A stretch of 64,000 nucleotides of DNA from Hysterangium stoloniferum (lineage: Eukaryota; Basidiomycota; Agaricomycetes; Hysterangiales; Hysterangiaceae): contig WHVD01000107.1 in assembly GCA_015178975.1 (NCBI GenBank), positions 234,974-298,973 on the forward strand, written 5' to 3'. A model generated the notes under the pieces. That model made no database searches and had not been told where the DNA came from. It worked only from the letters and a program-made list of their open reading frames with translations. Shown here piece after piece: positions 34,231 to 44,658 of this stretch; the stretch's first letter is position 1; each line of letters starts with the position of its first letter. The position numbers and the translations under genes were made by a program.

Positions 34231-34723
34231 TTCTTTTAATCTGAGACCACATTCATTTTTCACCTATGTTCTCTCACTACTGTATTTGCCAGAGGACGAT
34301 TGTATCGTATAGTTCATAGACCCCATAGAGTAATATGTTTATTGCTATCGTTTATGTCTGGTAATGGAGCATCACTGTAATTTGAACCATTTTCATATAC
34401 ACTCTAAAACCATACGGAGTCGATAATACAGCACAAGTGCTGTCCGTCTAGTCGTGCTCTGAATGAAACAATAGTGTTGGGAGTGGGCGAATAGATTAAA
34501 ACTAGTTATACAGAGTTTTACATTTGGCATTGCCTCGTTCAAAAAGACAATAAGCTGGAGAGGTTACCCCGAAAGAAGGGACTTGCACCAAGGATTTGCC
34601 GGCTAGTAGCAAGGTCAACCAGCCGTGTTCAATTTCCTAAAGACTCTTCCGCTTCAGGCATTTGGAATGTTATTCTATTAATTAGATCCATCATATGTCG
34701 CTATATATGGATTATATCCGGAT
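34231..34723. other. Intergenic between convergent genes
   Basis: This contains the presumed 3' UTRs of the AA9 gene and of the minus-strand gene at 34724. Nothing else was seen. Confidence 0.5.
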
Positions 34724-35988
34724 TCAATAAATACATAGTGGCTTCCTTCGCTTTCGTTCCCCCTCAGAAACCACTAACGACATCACCTCTCCATCCATCA
34801 ACTCCATCTTCTTCAGAACACTCACGCTAACGGCTACAGTCGCCTCCACAGCATGCTCGCACACCTTTCCACATATGAAAACTTTCGCAGTGCCCTTTGC
34901 TTTCAACGAATAAACAGTGGTGGCAGGCATACTAGTAGTATGAGGGCGAATCCCGTGTGTCCCCACAGGTATCTCTATTGCAAAGGAAAGTCGTTGGTTA
35001 ATGGGGCACGATTCTAATTGTCCGATAGTCAGCTTCAGCTCAGGCGGCGTAGTAACTACCGGCTCTGGAAGCGGCACGATGTAGAACCGCCTCAAGTTGT
35101 TGTGTTTCACGCCCGCCATGTTGCCTAACTTAGGCCCTTCTTTTGCTTTTTTTGAAGCGAAGTCTTTCTGGACTTCTGTCGTGACTGACTCAGAGTTGGG
35201 GCGGGTAATATTGTTCTTGCAACTCTTGAAGGAAGTGCTCGCTCGGGCAAGTACGGGACCTCGAGAGTTTGCATGTACGATGCTCGCCTCAATCGTGATC
35301 CCAACCAGACGGAAGGGGAGAGTAAACAAATTTTGGGGGGATTGTGTCTCATGTGTGATACTACCTTCAATTTTGTAGACGCCGCTTATTGGTTTAGTGA
35401 GCTATAAAGTACTAATGGGGTGTGTCCAGCTGATAAATTGACGTACTTCGATTGTGGGTCCCATACTTCATGATGCACCCCGCAGTTAATCTCGAAAGCT
35501 ATAGAAGGTTTATAGGATTCAGAAACTTCTGATATTTCATTGTCAAAGGCGGGTTCGTTTTTGGACACTTGGCCAACGTATGGCTCTAGGACATCATGAT
35601 TACAATCCAGTGGCTTGGGTATTTGAGCTAGCCTGAGCTTCAGTGGTCGGAGGATGCAACGGGGTGGTTCTTTGGCGATCTGCTTGTCAGAAAAATATGC
35701 GCCATTGTTGGCACTTGTGTTCGCCTGCCACGCCTGGGACGATCTCAACAGCAGCTTGTCGGACGCCATCCTGCCTTTCCTGTTACTACGGTCTTTGTCT
35801 GACTCGCTCGCCGACTCTGGGTGAAAAAATTCTAGAGGAAGCATAACAGATTTCATGTCAGGTGAGTAATTGGTCAAGTGAGTGCGATGTTTTAAGAAAC
35901 TATTTATAGCTAAATTTACAAGTGGCAATGGTCGCATCAAGGACAAAAGGCCCCCCAATCTTATTGAGAGAGTAAATAGAGTATTCAT
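34724..35988 (-). CDS. Unrecognised protein, arrestin-like beta fold possible
   Basis: Two exons (35988-35447 and 35384-34724) joined by a 62-bp GTACGT...AATAAG intron encode about 400 residues. The spliced text runs NCGVHHEVWDPQS then GVYKIEGSITHETQ and FTLPFRLVGITIEASI. The second half has alternating hydrophobic stretches (ELKLTIGQLE, LSFAIEIPVGTHG, GTAKVFICGKV, VEATVAVSVSVLKKM) that suggest a beta-sandwich, such as an arrestin-like fold; this is inference. The N-terminal 60 residues are uncertain, since MKSVMLPLEFFHPE offers a later start. Residues 60-150 are polar. No catalytic motif was identified. Confidence 0.6.
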
Positions 35989-36304
35989 AAATAGTATATA
36001 TTAGACACCAAATGAGTATTCTTGACATGTATATGAGGCATAAATAATTCAGTTTGCTAATATATAATAATTTTAGCGTTTTCACAGTGCTGAGGCTCAA
36101 ATTTTTGATCTCGAAATATCCTCTACTAGTAAATTCGTGTTAGACCTTGGAAAGTGTATGGCAACTTCGAAATTTATATAAGTTTTAGTGGTATTCTCAA
36201 TGCCAGATATGTACGAAACATGTAATGTTTTTGGTCTTCCGCTAGCAGAGGACATTGAAGGGGAACACATTGTACACTCCGGCATTGAGATCTTGAGTGC
36301 CTCC

Positions 36305-37321
36305 CACCGGGAAAACCCCTCTCTCCAAAAGATTTTAGGATCTGTAGTAGAGCTTTATCTTATATAAACTCCAATAAACTCTATTGGATTCTTATAAGAT
36401 TTAAAATTGGTTAAGGATCCAAAAGGTAGATGGAGGGTGATCAGGTGTACATAGGATCTTTTAAGCATCAACCATATTATGGAATATAAACTCCTTCAAT
36501 TTTTGTATAGTCCAGTGGGATTCTGTATCCCTTTATTTTTCCTATGACTTGTCAGAGGATGATCCAATTAAAAATCCACAAAACTCCCAGATGTGGTTGC
36601 AGGATTTAACATCACATAGAACATGTGTGTAATCAATCAATTTAAAATCCCATTCACATCCCTGAATTTGATGGAATTACAAAATGATATAGAATCTGTT
36701 AGATGGTCCACAATTGAGTTAAACTCTCCTTTGTTCCAACTGCTCGGCAAATATAAACTCCCTTTGTTCCTCCACATGATCAAAAGAGGTTAAATCACAC
36801 CGGCTCCATGTTTTGTGTGACGATTGTGAGGACCCAGTGTGATTTAGCCTCTTTTGATCATGTGGAGAACAAAGGGAGTTTATATTTGCCAACAAAGGAG
36901 AGTTTAATTCAATTGTGGACCATCTAACAGATTCTATATTATTTTGCAATTCCATCAAATTTAGGGATGTGAATGGGATTTTAAATTGATTGATTACACA
37001 CATGTTCTATATGATCTTCAATCCTGCAACCACATCTGGGAGTTTTGTGGATTTTTAATTGGATCATCCTCTGACAAGTCACAGGAAAGAGAAAGGGATA
37101 CAGAATCCCACTGGACTATACAAAATTGAAGGAGTTTATATTCCATGATATGGTTGATGCTTAAAAGATCCTATGTACACCTGATCACCCCTCCATCTAT
37201 CTTTTGGATCCTTAACCAATTTTAAATCTATTAAGGATCCAATAGAGATTATTGGAGTCTATATAAGATAAGGCTCTACTACCCATCCTAAAATCTTTTG
37301 GAGAGAGGGGTTTTCCCGGTG
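36305..37321. mobile_element. Palindromic CACTA-end foldback element, about 1 kb
   Basis: The left arm (36305-36800) and right arm (36837-37321) are near-perfect reverse complements around a 36-bp loop. The ends read CACCGGGAAAACCCC and GGGGTTTTCCCGGTG, and TCC flanks both sides (36302-36304 and 37322-37324), giving a 3-bp duplication. The outer 120 bp match the ends of the MITE at 32493-32848 and the fragment at 2727-2846 (CTCTCCAAAAGATTTTAGGA; GGATCCTTAACCAATTTTAA). Frames crossing the loop are artefacts of the palindrome. It is a non-autonomous member of the same CACTA-like family. Confidence 0.88.
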
Positions 37322-37579
37322 TCCAGAAATTTGTATAGCGTTTTGAAGTGCCCGGAGAATTTCCTGCAATATATAAAAAATTTCAAAAATTTCAGCCTCA
37401 CTGCTGTCTCAGTGAATATGTATGCTCCTTTTACTTTAATTCTTTTGCACAACTTTCCCTTTCGGGATCTATAAGCTACTGCCTATATACAAAGAAATGA
37501 AATAATTTATTAGATAGCAATACATGGCAAATCTTGTTGCTATGACTGCACGTACAACACACTTGCCATTAATAAAACG

Positions 37580-38791
37580 TCACAATTTAGGAAGTCCCTG
37601 AAACTTTGGAGGTTTCTTTGTTTCAAAAGACTTGACGGCGTTTGTGACATCCTGTGAAAGAAATATCAATCGGCGTACTAGCCTAATCTAAAACCGACTA
37701 GATCAGACTGACTGTCGACTGAAGATTAGCTGCATTCCATGTCGCGGTATACTCGAGATTTGATTTGACACTGTACCGAATTGTTGAAAACTTCGCATAA
37801 TACAGGCGTGAGAGAATACCTGTTATCTCTTGCATGCAAAAGTAAATGTTTTGTTCCCAGGACGGCAATCGGCGATTTCGAAGCGATCAGACCTGCCGTC
37901 TCTAGAGCAGCAGCGACCACTTCATCTCTCCCGCCTTTGATGACCTTGCTGACAAATCCCAAATGTTGCGCTTCCTCTGCACCGAAGTTACGGGCAGTAT
38001 ATGCTAACTCACGTACGGCACTTTGGTTCCCCGTGATTTTGGGAATTCGCGCTAGCGTTCCAACATCCGCAGCGAGGCCAACATCGACTTCCTGGTCTCA
38101 AAGTGAGCTATTCAATGGGTCGCCGCATCAAGTTTCACTAACCTTGATCGAAAACAGGGTGGATGTGGCCGCATATCTGATATCACATGCACATAGGATG
38201 TCTATGGCTAGGCCGAATGCGATTCCGTGGACGGCGCCAATAACAGGTTGTGGCACTTCCTCGATGGCAGAAATACAGCTTTGGAATTGCTAGGCATTAC
38301 GTCTTAGATACCGAGTGCAGACCAGTTCCATCATAATTCCAACTTACGATAACGTAATCTCGCAATCGTCTTGCCTTGCGAGATGGATCAGAAGCATCAA
38401 TAGCCAGCATACTAGATGTGGCCGCGCGCACTGTGCGTGATAAATAGAATAAGTGGTTTCATTTTTCAAAGGAAATTGCTTACAGTCCAAACCGGTGGTG
38501 AAGCATTTCGGAAAAGTGGACGCAAGCACAATCACTTTAATATCGCCATCTTTACCTATTTCGCGAAAAACCTCTGCCATTTCCTCCCAAAATCTTGAGA
38601 TAAATTTAACATCGAGTTAATACTATGAAATCCACACAGAGAGGCTAACGGTTGATGAAAAGCGTTAACCGGACCACTAGAAAGTAAATGGTAACAATTT
38701 CCTTCCGGTCTTGCGAGGCGGCGTACCGGTTAAGATTCAATAGTGTTACCCCCTGACGTGGAGTACTTCGATCTATGAACTTGTAGCTCAT
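37580..38791 (-). CDS. Delta(3,5)-delta(2,4)-dienoyl-CoA isomerase, ECH1/DCI type
   Basis: Eight exons (38791-38727, 38676-38650, 38593-38484, 38430-38348, 38289-38143, 38091-37820, 37770-37713, 37651-37580) give 277 residues. Exon 2 is only 27 nt and restores LNLNRGPVNAFHQPFWEEM. Crotonase marks are FPKCFTTGLDL, VPQPVIGAVHG and AFGLAIDILCACDIR. KEVDVGLAADVGTLARIPK contains both acidic residues that ECH1 enzymes use for catalysis (the first Glu and the second Asp); TGNQSAVRELAYTARNF follows. The enzyme shifts conjugated dienes during beta-oxidation of unsaturated fatty acids. The C terminus is PKL, a plausible peroxisomal PTS1 variant, and there is no evident presequence, so a peroxisomal location is likely but unproven. 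Confidence 0.9.
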
Positions 38792-39672
38792 GTTGTTCTC
38801 GAATAAAGTAAAGCAAAGGGCAAGTATCAGCACGTGAAATATAAATTACATCACACTTCCAAATTAGGCAGGTGCTTCGGGCCAAGCACGTGAAGGACCT
38901 CGCTGAGTTTAAAAACCTAACAAAGGTGGTTTTGGACTATGAGATATTTACTTTCCTGTATATGTACACTTTTTAATGTAATATGTACCAACAAGACATT
39001 ATATTTGTCTATGTCCTGAGACAAATTTACTTGTAATAAACAAAGATATAATTCAGGATGTGTCACAACTGCCACATAACACAAGATACTTCGATACATC
39101 TTCGACTCAACGCATGCAAGGCAAGGGAGGGATTACATTCCTGTTCGACATACCGGGTTTTAGTGAGTATTAGCAGACGGGAACCTCCTTGAGGTTCCCT
39201 GTTTGCTGGAGTCTCACATTAGCTCCTTTACATAAATGTATTCCCTGACCTCCCTCTCCTTTTTAACTCTCGAACAAGCGGTCTGATGAGTCCTTAGCAC
39301 GAGCCGAACCCCAGCTGGGAGGAAAAACAGCTATGCTGAATATATCCTTTCTCATGAAGCTCCCCAAAAAAAATTAGGTAAACACTTCAATTCAAATTAC
39401 GTCTCCAACAAGTTCAGCGCTTCGGTTGCACCAGCTCCGCTGGTCATTACGACTCGCTCGTAACACGTCTTCAACACTTACCTCTACTACCATTTCACTC
39501 AATCGATTATTTTCAGAAATACATCCTGAATATATTTGATAGTAAGTCTACAAGTTAAGGCAGAAAAATACACCTTTTCCTTATCAAAAACCTTTCTGGA
39601 TCGTTAGGATAACAGCAGAAGTTTCTCAACGCCCAAGCAGTTGCCACCATAACCAAGTACCAAATATAACAA
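38792..39672. other. Divergent intergenic region of the isomerase and F-box genes
   Basis: It holds the 5' regions of both neighbours and a strong hairpin at 39172-39207. No further gene was recognised. Confidence 0.5.
39172..39207. repeat. Strong hairpin, 9-bp perfect core stem with 3-base loop
   Basis: GGGAACCTC and GAGGTTCCC pair perfectly around CTT. The outer AGCAGAC and GTTTGCT extend the stem with one mismatch and one bulge. No T-tract follows and the role is unknown. Confidence 0.6.
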
Positions 39673-40974
39673 ATGCCACCCCCACGATATAATACCAAGG
39701 CAATCAATGCATCCATTAACAAATTCCCCGTCGAAATTCTCGTTAAAATCTTCGCGGAGGCTATTCCAGAGTTCTCATGGGATATATTGGTAGATCATAA
39801 AATATACCGCGGATCCCACGAGGGTCGTTCTGATCCTGCCCCCAAAGTTGAAGACCCCCACGACTCACGCCTTATACTTCTCTCAGTTTGCAAAGATTGG
39901 ACGAAGATAGTGGAATCTACACCGCGACTCTGGAAATCCATACATTGTAATCAACCGCTTTTGGAAGATCTCACCACTTTAGAACACATCATTTCCCGAT
40001 CGAAAAACTGTCCCTTAGAAGTATTTATCGATATACCGGATTCATTGGAGATGGTGGAAAATTTTGGTCGCTTCACTTCAATTTTGAGGCGGTGCATGCC
40101 ACGGATGCGAGCCTTGATGATTGTTAATGAAACTGATTATATTGACGTATCCTACCTACTAATGTATAACGGTGTTTACGTGGATGCCCCTTACCTCGAA
40201 ATACTTGCTCTCGTCCGTTACTGGAATACCGAGCCTGACCCCACGATGCTCTTCCATGCGCCACGACTCACAACTTTGGCTCTCATTCATAATGATTCCC
40301 TTCTCCATTTCACAGAAGCCAGCCTATCCTCAGTTCAAAACTTGACAGTTCCTATATGTAATTTCATCGAAATTTCTCGCCAGGTTTTTCCACAGTACCC
40401 AGCATTAGAAATGCTATATTTTACCCTCCCACAATCCATTATCCTCGGCCCCCCTCTACCCAACTTCCCTAAAGAGATATCACTACCATATCTCAAGCAC
40501 TTGGAAGTTTCTCTTCTGTCATGGAGTCCTACATTCTCATTTTTTAACCACCTTCGTACTCCGGCTATTGAGTCGATGGTCATTGACTGCTCCTTTCAAC
40601 CGGTTAACTGTTCTCTGGCCGCTCTTGAAGTGTTTTTTGCACAAGACCTTCCACGCCTAACCCATCTGAATGTCCAAAGCATAGATAGAATGTACACTGA
40701 CTACGACCTGGGGAGGATTTTGATGCTGCTTCCTCACCTCACTTCCCTCGAAATAGTGGATTGCAGTCTGAAAAGCCGATTCTTTACTCGTCTGATAGTT
40801 CATGACGACATCCCTGACTCTGAAATTCTCTGTCCGCGGCTGGAAACAATGATATGTCGCAACAGTATAATAGACGACTCGCTTTTGTCTGATATCATTA
40901 AATCCCGCACCCAATGGTTCCCTCGCAGTATAAACGGTCGTCCGCTTCAGCTTTTAGAATGTCTCCTTCTGTAA
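39673..40974 (+). CDS. F-box/LRR-like protein
   Basis: A single 433-residue frame without visible introns. The N terminus reads INKFPVEILVKIFAEAIPEF, then after an acidic insert LILLSVCKDWTKIVESTPRL and WKSIH, the layout of Agaricomycete F-box-like domains. The remainder shows LRR-type hydrophobic spacing (APRLTTLALIHN, LPYLKHLEVSLL, LPRLTHLNVQSI, LPHLTSLEIVDC, CPRLETMICRN). Such proteins are usually SCF ubiquitin-ligase substrate receptors, and the family is strongly expanded in mushrooms. Substrate is unknown. The start is the first ATG, shortly after a purine-rich leader. Confidence 0.82.
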   Translation: MPPPRYNTKAINASINKFPVEILVKIFAEAIPEFSWDILVDHKIYRGSHEGRSDPAPKVEDPHDSRLILLSVCKDWTKIVESTPRLWKSIHCNQPLLEDLTTLEHIISRSKNCPLEVFIDIPDSLEMVENFGRFTSILRRCMPRMRALMIVNETDYIDVSYLLMYNGVYVDAPYLEILALVRYWNTEPDPTMLFHAPRLTTLALIHNDSLLHFTEASLSSVQNLTVPICNFIEISRQVFPQYPALEMLYFTLPQSIILGPPLPNFPKEISLPYLKHLEVSLLSWSPTFSFFNHLRTPAIESMVIDCSFQPVNCSLAALEVFFAQDLPRLTHLNVQSIDRMYTDYDLGRILMLLPHLTSLEIVDCSLKSRFFTRLIVHDDIPDSEILCPRLETMICRNSIIDDSLLSDIIKSRTQWFPRSINGRPLQLLECLLL

Positions 40975-41156
40975 GCCTGGTGAGGCTTACTGCAACGGCC
41001 CTTTAATATTTAGCATCTGTCCCTTTGGTAATTAGAATAACGCGCGTATTAGTTTTTTTATCGTCGTTTTTTACTTACCGTCACTATTATGTATGTCGTC
41101 CTTGTTCGTAGACGAATATACTCGAGTCCTCCCAACGTTCAGACTGAGATCTACAA

Positions 41157-41330
41157 CAGGAAAGTATGCCGTCTATATTGTCTAGAGCCATCTAGGAGAG
41201 AGCTAGCTAGCTCGGCTAGACACGGCTAGACACACTACTTTCGCGAGATCCCTGTTTACTAGTCGGTATAAAGCTTACTATAGATCTAGGGAGTCTACAT
41301 AATGGATGTAGACATTCCCAAATCCCTGAT
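41157..41330 (-). repeat. Inverted repeat copy 1 (partner 44468-44658)
   Basis: The reverse complement begins ATCAGGGATTTGGGAATGTC and ends GACGGCATACTTTCCTG. It contains CTAGATCTATAGTAAGCTTT and GAGCTAGCTAGCTCTC. The partner matches over its whole length with small insertions. It may be a solo LTR or MITE family, but the ends do not show TG/CA. Confidence 0.8.
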
Positions 41331-42451
41331 GTAGTGAGGCTGCGATTGACGGCAGCCTTTCACCTTCCATGCTAACAACGTACTGAAATAATCTATTGGA
41401 TACCTACTAAATGGCTTAAAGGACTTCCATTTCCAGGAAATTCCAAAATATTGGTTTGATGCACAGGCGTTGGGCGTGTAGAAGGTATCGCTCAGGACTT
41501 TTGATTAACTTCCATATGCGAAAATTTTATAGCACTATAGTCAAAGTAGTCAAACTCATAAGTCCACAGTGTGAGGGACGAGGTACCAGCCGCGAGATGA
41601 GAACGAGTAACTGTCACTCCGAACAGTACAGTATTACCAAGCCGACAGCTGTTTGCCCAATGACATGCAAACGCCACCTGGGAGGGCCTGGGGTGACTTC
41701 ATTCCCCGCAAGGAAATACCAACCTAATTACATCTCAATCTTAGTCATAGTGCGCTGTTCACGGTCGAATGTACTTGGTGCTGTGTAATGGATGCAGCAT
41801 GGCAGCTGCGACGCATCTTGAATGTTATGGCTGGGATTACTAATACACCACCTAAGTAGCTCCTTCATTTTGAAAGACTTCAAGACTTTCAGTAATTGGG
41901 GTAGACGGCTGTGTAGTTTTCACGTTTCAGGGTACCGAAAAGATAATATGCCAATGTTTACCTCTTGTCAGTATGGTATCGCATGACTTTCAGACAATTG
42001 AAGTCAATAGCAATAAAATCCCAGGACCCTCCTCATTGGCAGCGAGGGATTTCATCTTATTTCGTCGGCCCCTTGCCTTGATGCGCTTTTAAAATGTTTT
42101 GAGTTTCATCAGCCATACCGGAGCCGTTCTTTCAAATGACAAACATTGCCCAGGAAAGGTGCATTTGTGAATTGCAAAAACTTCTAAAAATATACTCTCA
42201 ATATCAACGTACAAGACATACTAGTAACCAATATCCACTAAATATCCCAATAATGACTTGAAAACAAATAATTTTAACGAGGAATAGGACCAGAAGACAA
42301 TAAGACGTTGCAGCTTCGTCGGACAGTCACTCGTCGTGACTGCGCTCAAAGCCTTCGTGTTCGTCTCGGATTCAACCCGACATCCAATACCATTTTTCAC
42401 AATAAGCAACGACGACAAACCCGCTCTCTCTGGCCCCCCAGCCCCCAGCCC
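41331..42451. other. Intergenic between inverted repeat and TRIM
   Basis: No recognisable gene. Frames at 41456-41788 and 42308-42496 lack family features. Confidence 0.4.
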
Positions 42452-42646
42452 TGTTGGAAATTGTGGACTATGATGTGGGAGCGTCGTAGAGTCTGACGTC
42501 ACACTTGAAGTCATAGTAGACATCATGGTTGATGTCATGGTAAAACAGTGTTTTATTATATATAGTGGACATGTAAATGTCGTACTACATACGTTTTGTA
42601 ACTTGATACGGTTCCAAGTCCAATTTTCGTTCGTTAAAATCCAACA
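42452..42646 (+). repeat. Left LTR of the TRIM
   Basis: It starts TGTTGGAAATTGTGGACTAT and ends TCCAACA. It aligns with the right LTR with a handful of substitutions and a few indels, suggesting moderate age. Confidence 0.85.
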
Positions 42647-42658
42647 GGTTATGGGCCC
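42647..42658 (+). other. Primer-binding site of the TRIM
   Basis: GGTTATGGGCCC lies directly after the CA end of the left LTR. It is complementary to a Met-tRNA anticodon stem-loop-like string and identical to the Copia site at 2445-2456. Confidence 0.6.
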
Positions 42659-42779
42659 CGGCCCTTCTTATCAGTAAACGAATACAAACGTATGACCTAG
42701 CTTGAAGGGCATTATCAAGCAACGCTGAAACCACTAGACCTGCACGGCTTTGACTAGCCGCTCGCTTTACCGTCGTCGT

Positions 42780-43125
42780 GTGCCTACCGAATGCACACCG
42801 AACTCGAAACCGAAAGTGTCGCCTGTTGAACGCGCGCACTGTGCCTATTGAAAGCACATCGAACCGAAATCGAAAGTCGCGCCTGTTGAAAGTGCGCATT
42901 GTTGCGGTGCCTATTGAAAGCACACCGAATAGAAATCGAAAGTCGCGCCTGTTGAAAGTGCGCATTGTTGCTGTGCCTATTGAAAGCACACCGAACCGAA
43001 ATCGAAAGTCGCGCCTGTTGAAAGCGCGCATTGTTGCCCTGCCGCCTATTGAAAGCACACCGAGTTCGACATTGAAAGTCGCGCCTATTGAAAGCGTGTG
43101 TCGTCGTCGTCGTGCCTATTGAAAG
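42780..43125. repeat. 66-bp tandem repeat array, about 5 units
   Basis: Units start near 42780, 42841, 42907, 42973 and 43044. The consensus core is GTGCCTATTGAAAGCACACC then GAAATCGAAAGTCGCGCCTG and TTGAAAGTGCGCATTGTTGC. The two central units are exactly 66 bp; the outer ones vary slightly. Because 66 is divisible by 3, long frames stay open on both strands, for example repeats of VPIESTPNRNRKSRLLK (plus) and FNRRDFRFRF (minus). Confidence 0.9.
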
Positions 43126-43197
43126 CACATTGTCAGCATAATGCAGGCAACGAGGACCGAAGCTTATTTTGATTCCGACTCTCCAACGCTCCAGGTG

Positions 43198-43388
43198 TGT
43201 TGGAAATTGTGGACTATGACGTGCGAGCGTCGTAGAGTCTGACGTCACACTTTAAGTCATAGTAGACATCATGGTTGGATGTCATGGTAAAACAGTGTTT
43301 TATTATATAGAGTGGACATGTTAATGTCGTACTACATGCGTTTTGTAATCGGTTTTTAAGTCCAATTTTCGTTCGTTAAAATCCAACA
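43198..43388 (+). repeat. Right LTR of the TRIM
   Basis: Same ends as the left LTR; it lacks a few bases in the ACTTGATACGGTTCC stretch of the left copy. Confidence 0.85.
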
Positions 43389-44467
43389 AGCTCCTAGCCC
43401 TCAACCGGTCTTCCCCTTCAGGGTGGAAAGGCTACTATCCATATAGGAATTTCAGTCCGGATACTAATCTCTAATGGCGAAATGTGTGAATAGTGGGGAT
43501 GGGTGTTCGTGATGGATACTATGTGCCACTTACTTGAAAGGATATTAGTATCCTCATCAGTTACGCGACCAAGTCATACCTATCCCCTCAGCTAAAACGA
43601 AGCATTGGATATGCAAAATATTTATGGATAGACTCGTGTCGAAGGGCCGCTCACGAGGCACTCTAACTCGACTATCTCATCCTGAAAACGAACTCGACCA
43701 CCGAACGGATTAATCGTCTGAACCCATCCTGGCTAAAGCTGCTGCCAGGATTATGGAATCCGATGAGTTTAAAGCAGCGGAGCAGTCGTCAAGTGCCGCG
43801 GCGAAAGTGGTGAGCTCGCTGGTTGAATACAACTGAGGCGGATAGCGTACTAATATCCGGTGCTGTTTCGAGTATTACTACTTCAAAGGCTCAAAATGGC
43901 GCCTTTCATACCTTCTGCTTGGCCCAGAGTAATTCTGCGGTGCCTAGGGCTGTATCTGGCGGGTGTGATGTTAGTTAAATTGTACACGCTGCCTAATTAA
44001 TACCAATATGTAGCCTCGAGCCTCGAGCATTAATGAACTAGTTCGTCAAGTGTCTTACATCATTTTTAGGCCACTGTGGGCTGACAATTAGTTATCCTAT
44101 CCGTGTTTCTTCTTTGTCAAGAGTGGATGGATAGCTTTTGGGCTGACTGGGTATACCTCTACTTGCTGCTACAAGTATGGGTACGCTTGGGAACCGCCAT
44201 GACAGGGGCATCACCGGGATCGCCCAAGGCCAGCTGACCTTTGATAATTCTGCAATCATCTCAAGTTTGCTATAGTTCGTGTGGCGGTCGCATGTCCGAC
44301 GTAAAGCCAGGTCGGGGGACTTCAGGTTCGCGACATCTTCAAGGTCCGAGTCATTCCACCCAACCAACGACTTCTATCTACTCTCACCGTGAGCAGATCG
44401 CTGAGTTTTCAGAGACTCAAGTAGCGTTGCGCCGTCCGTGATTGTCAAATGATTTTCAATGTTGATC
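43389..44467. other. Intergenic; no recognised gene
   Basis: A minus frame of 91 codons at 44092-44367 shows no known motif and no splice chain. Nothing else was noticed. Confidence 0.4.
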
Positions 44468-44658
44468 ATCAGGGGTTTGGGAATGTCTACACCCATTATG
44501 TAGCCTCTCTAGCCTCCCTAGACTTCCTAGATCTATAGTAAGCTTTTATACCGACTAGTAAATAGGGATATTGCGAAAAGTAGTGTGTCTAGTTGAGTCT
44601 AGCCGAGCTAGCTAGCTCTCCTAGATGGCTCTAGACAATATAGACGGCATACTTACTG
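44468..44658 (+). repeat. Inverted repeat copy 2 (partner 41157-41330)
   Basis: It starts ATCAGGGGTTTGGGAATGTC and ends GACGGCATACTTACTG. An extra CTCTCTAGCCTCCC-type insertion distinguishes it from copy 1. The two copies are in opposite orientation about 3.1 kb apart, with the TRIM between them. Confidence 0.8.

Larger units (their letters stand above)
42452..43388 (+). mobile_element. TRIM-like miniature LTR retrotransposon with internal tandem array
   Basis: Two direct repeats (42452-42646 and 43198-43388, about 195 and 191 bp) both start TGTTGGAAATTGTGGACTATG-like and end AAAATCCAACA, giving TGTTGGA/TCCAACA inverted tips. The first is followed at once by GGTTATGGGCCC, the same primer-binding motif as in the Copia element. 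The flanks AGCCC and AGCTC could be a 5-bp target duplication with one change. The 551-bp interior has no gag or pol; most of it is a 66-bp tandem array. This fits a terminal-repeat retrotransposon in miniature mobilised by Copia proteins. A clear polypurine tract next to the right LTR was not found. Confidence 0.8.

Noticed and set aside
34560-34640. Possible tRNA-like sequence
   Set aside because: No cloverleaf could be drawn; the A- and B-box strings are absent.
36719-37003. 94-codon minus frame
   Set aside because: It crosses the loop of the 1-kb palindrome, and its two halves are reverse complements.
39280-39325. CTGATGA followed by GAAC, resembling a hammerhead ribozyme core
   Set aside because: The expected GAAA reads GAAC, and the bases between the two motifs do not form a stem II, so the fold is not supported.
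42221-42538. 105-codon minus frame starting inside the left TRIM LTR
   Set aside because: A matching start occurs in the right LTR frame, so it reflects LTR sequence reading outward and not a gene.
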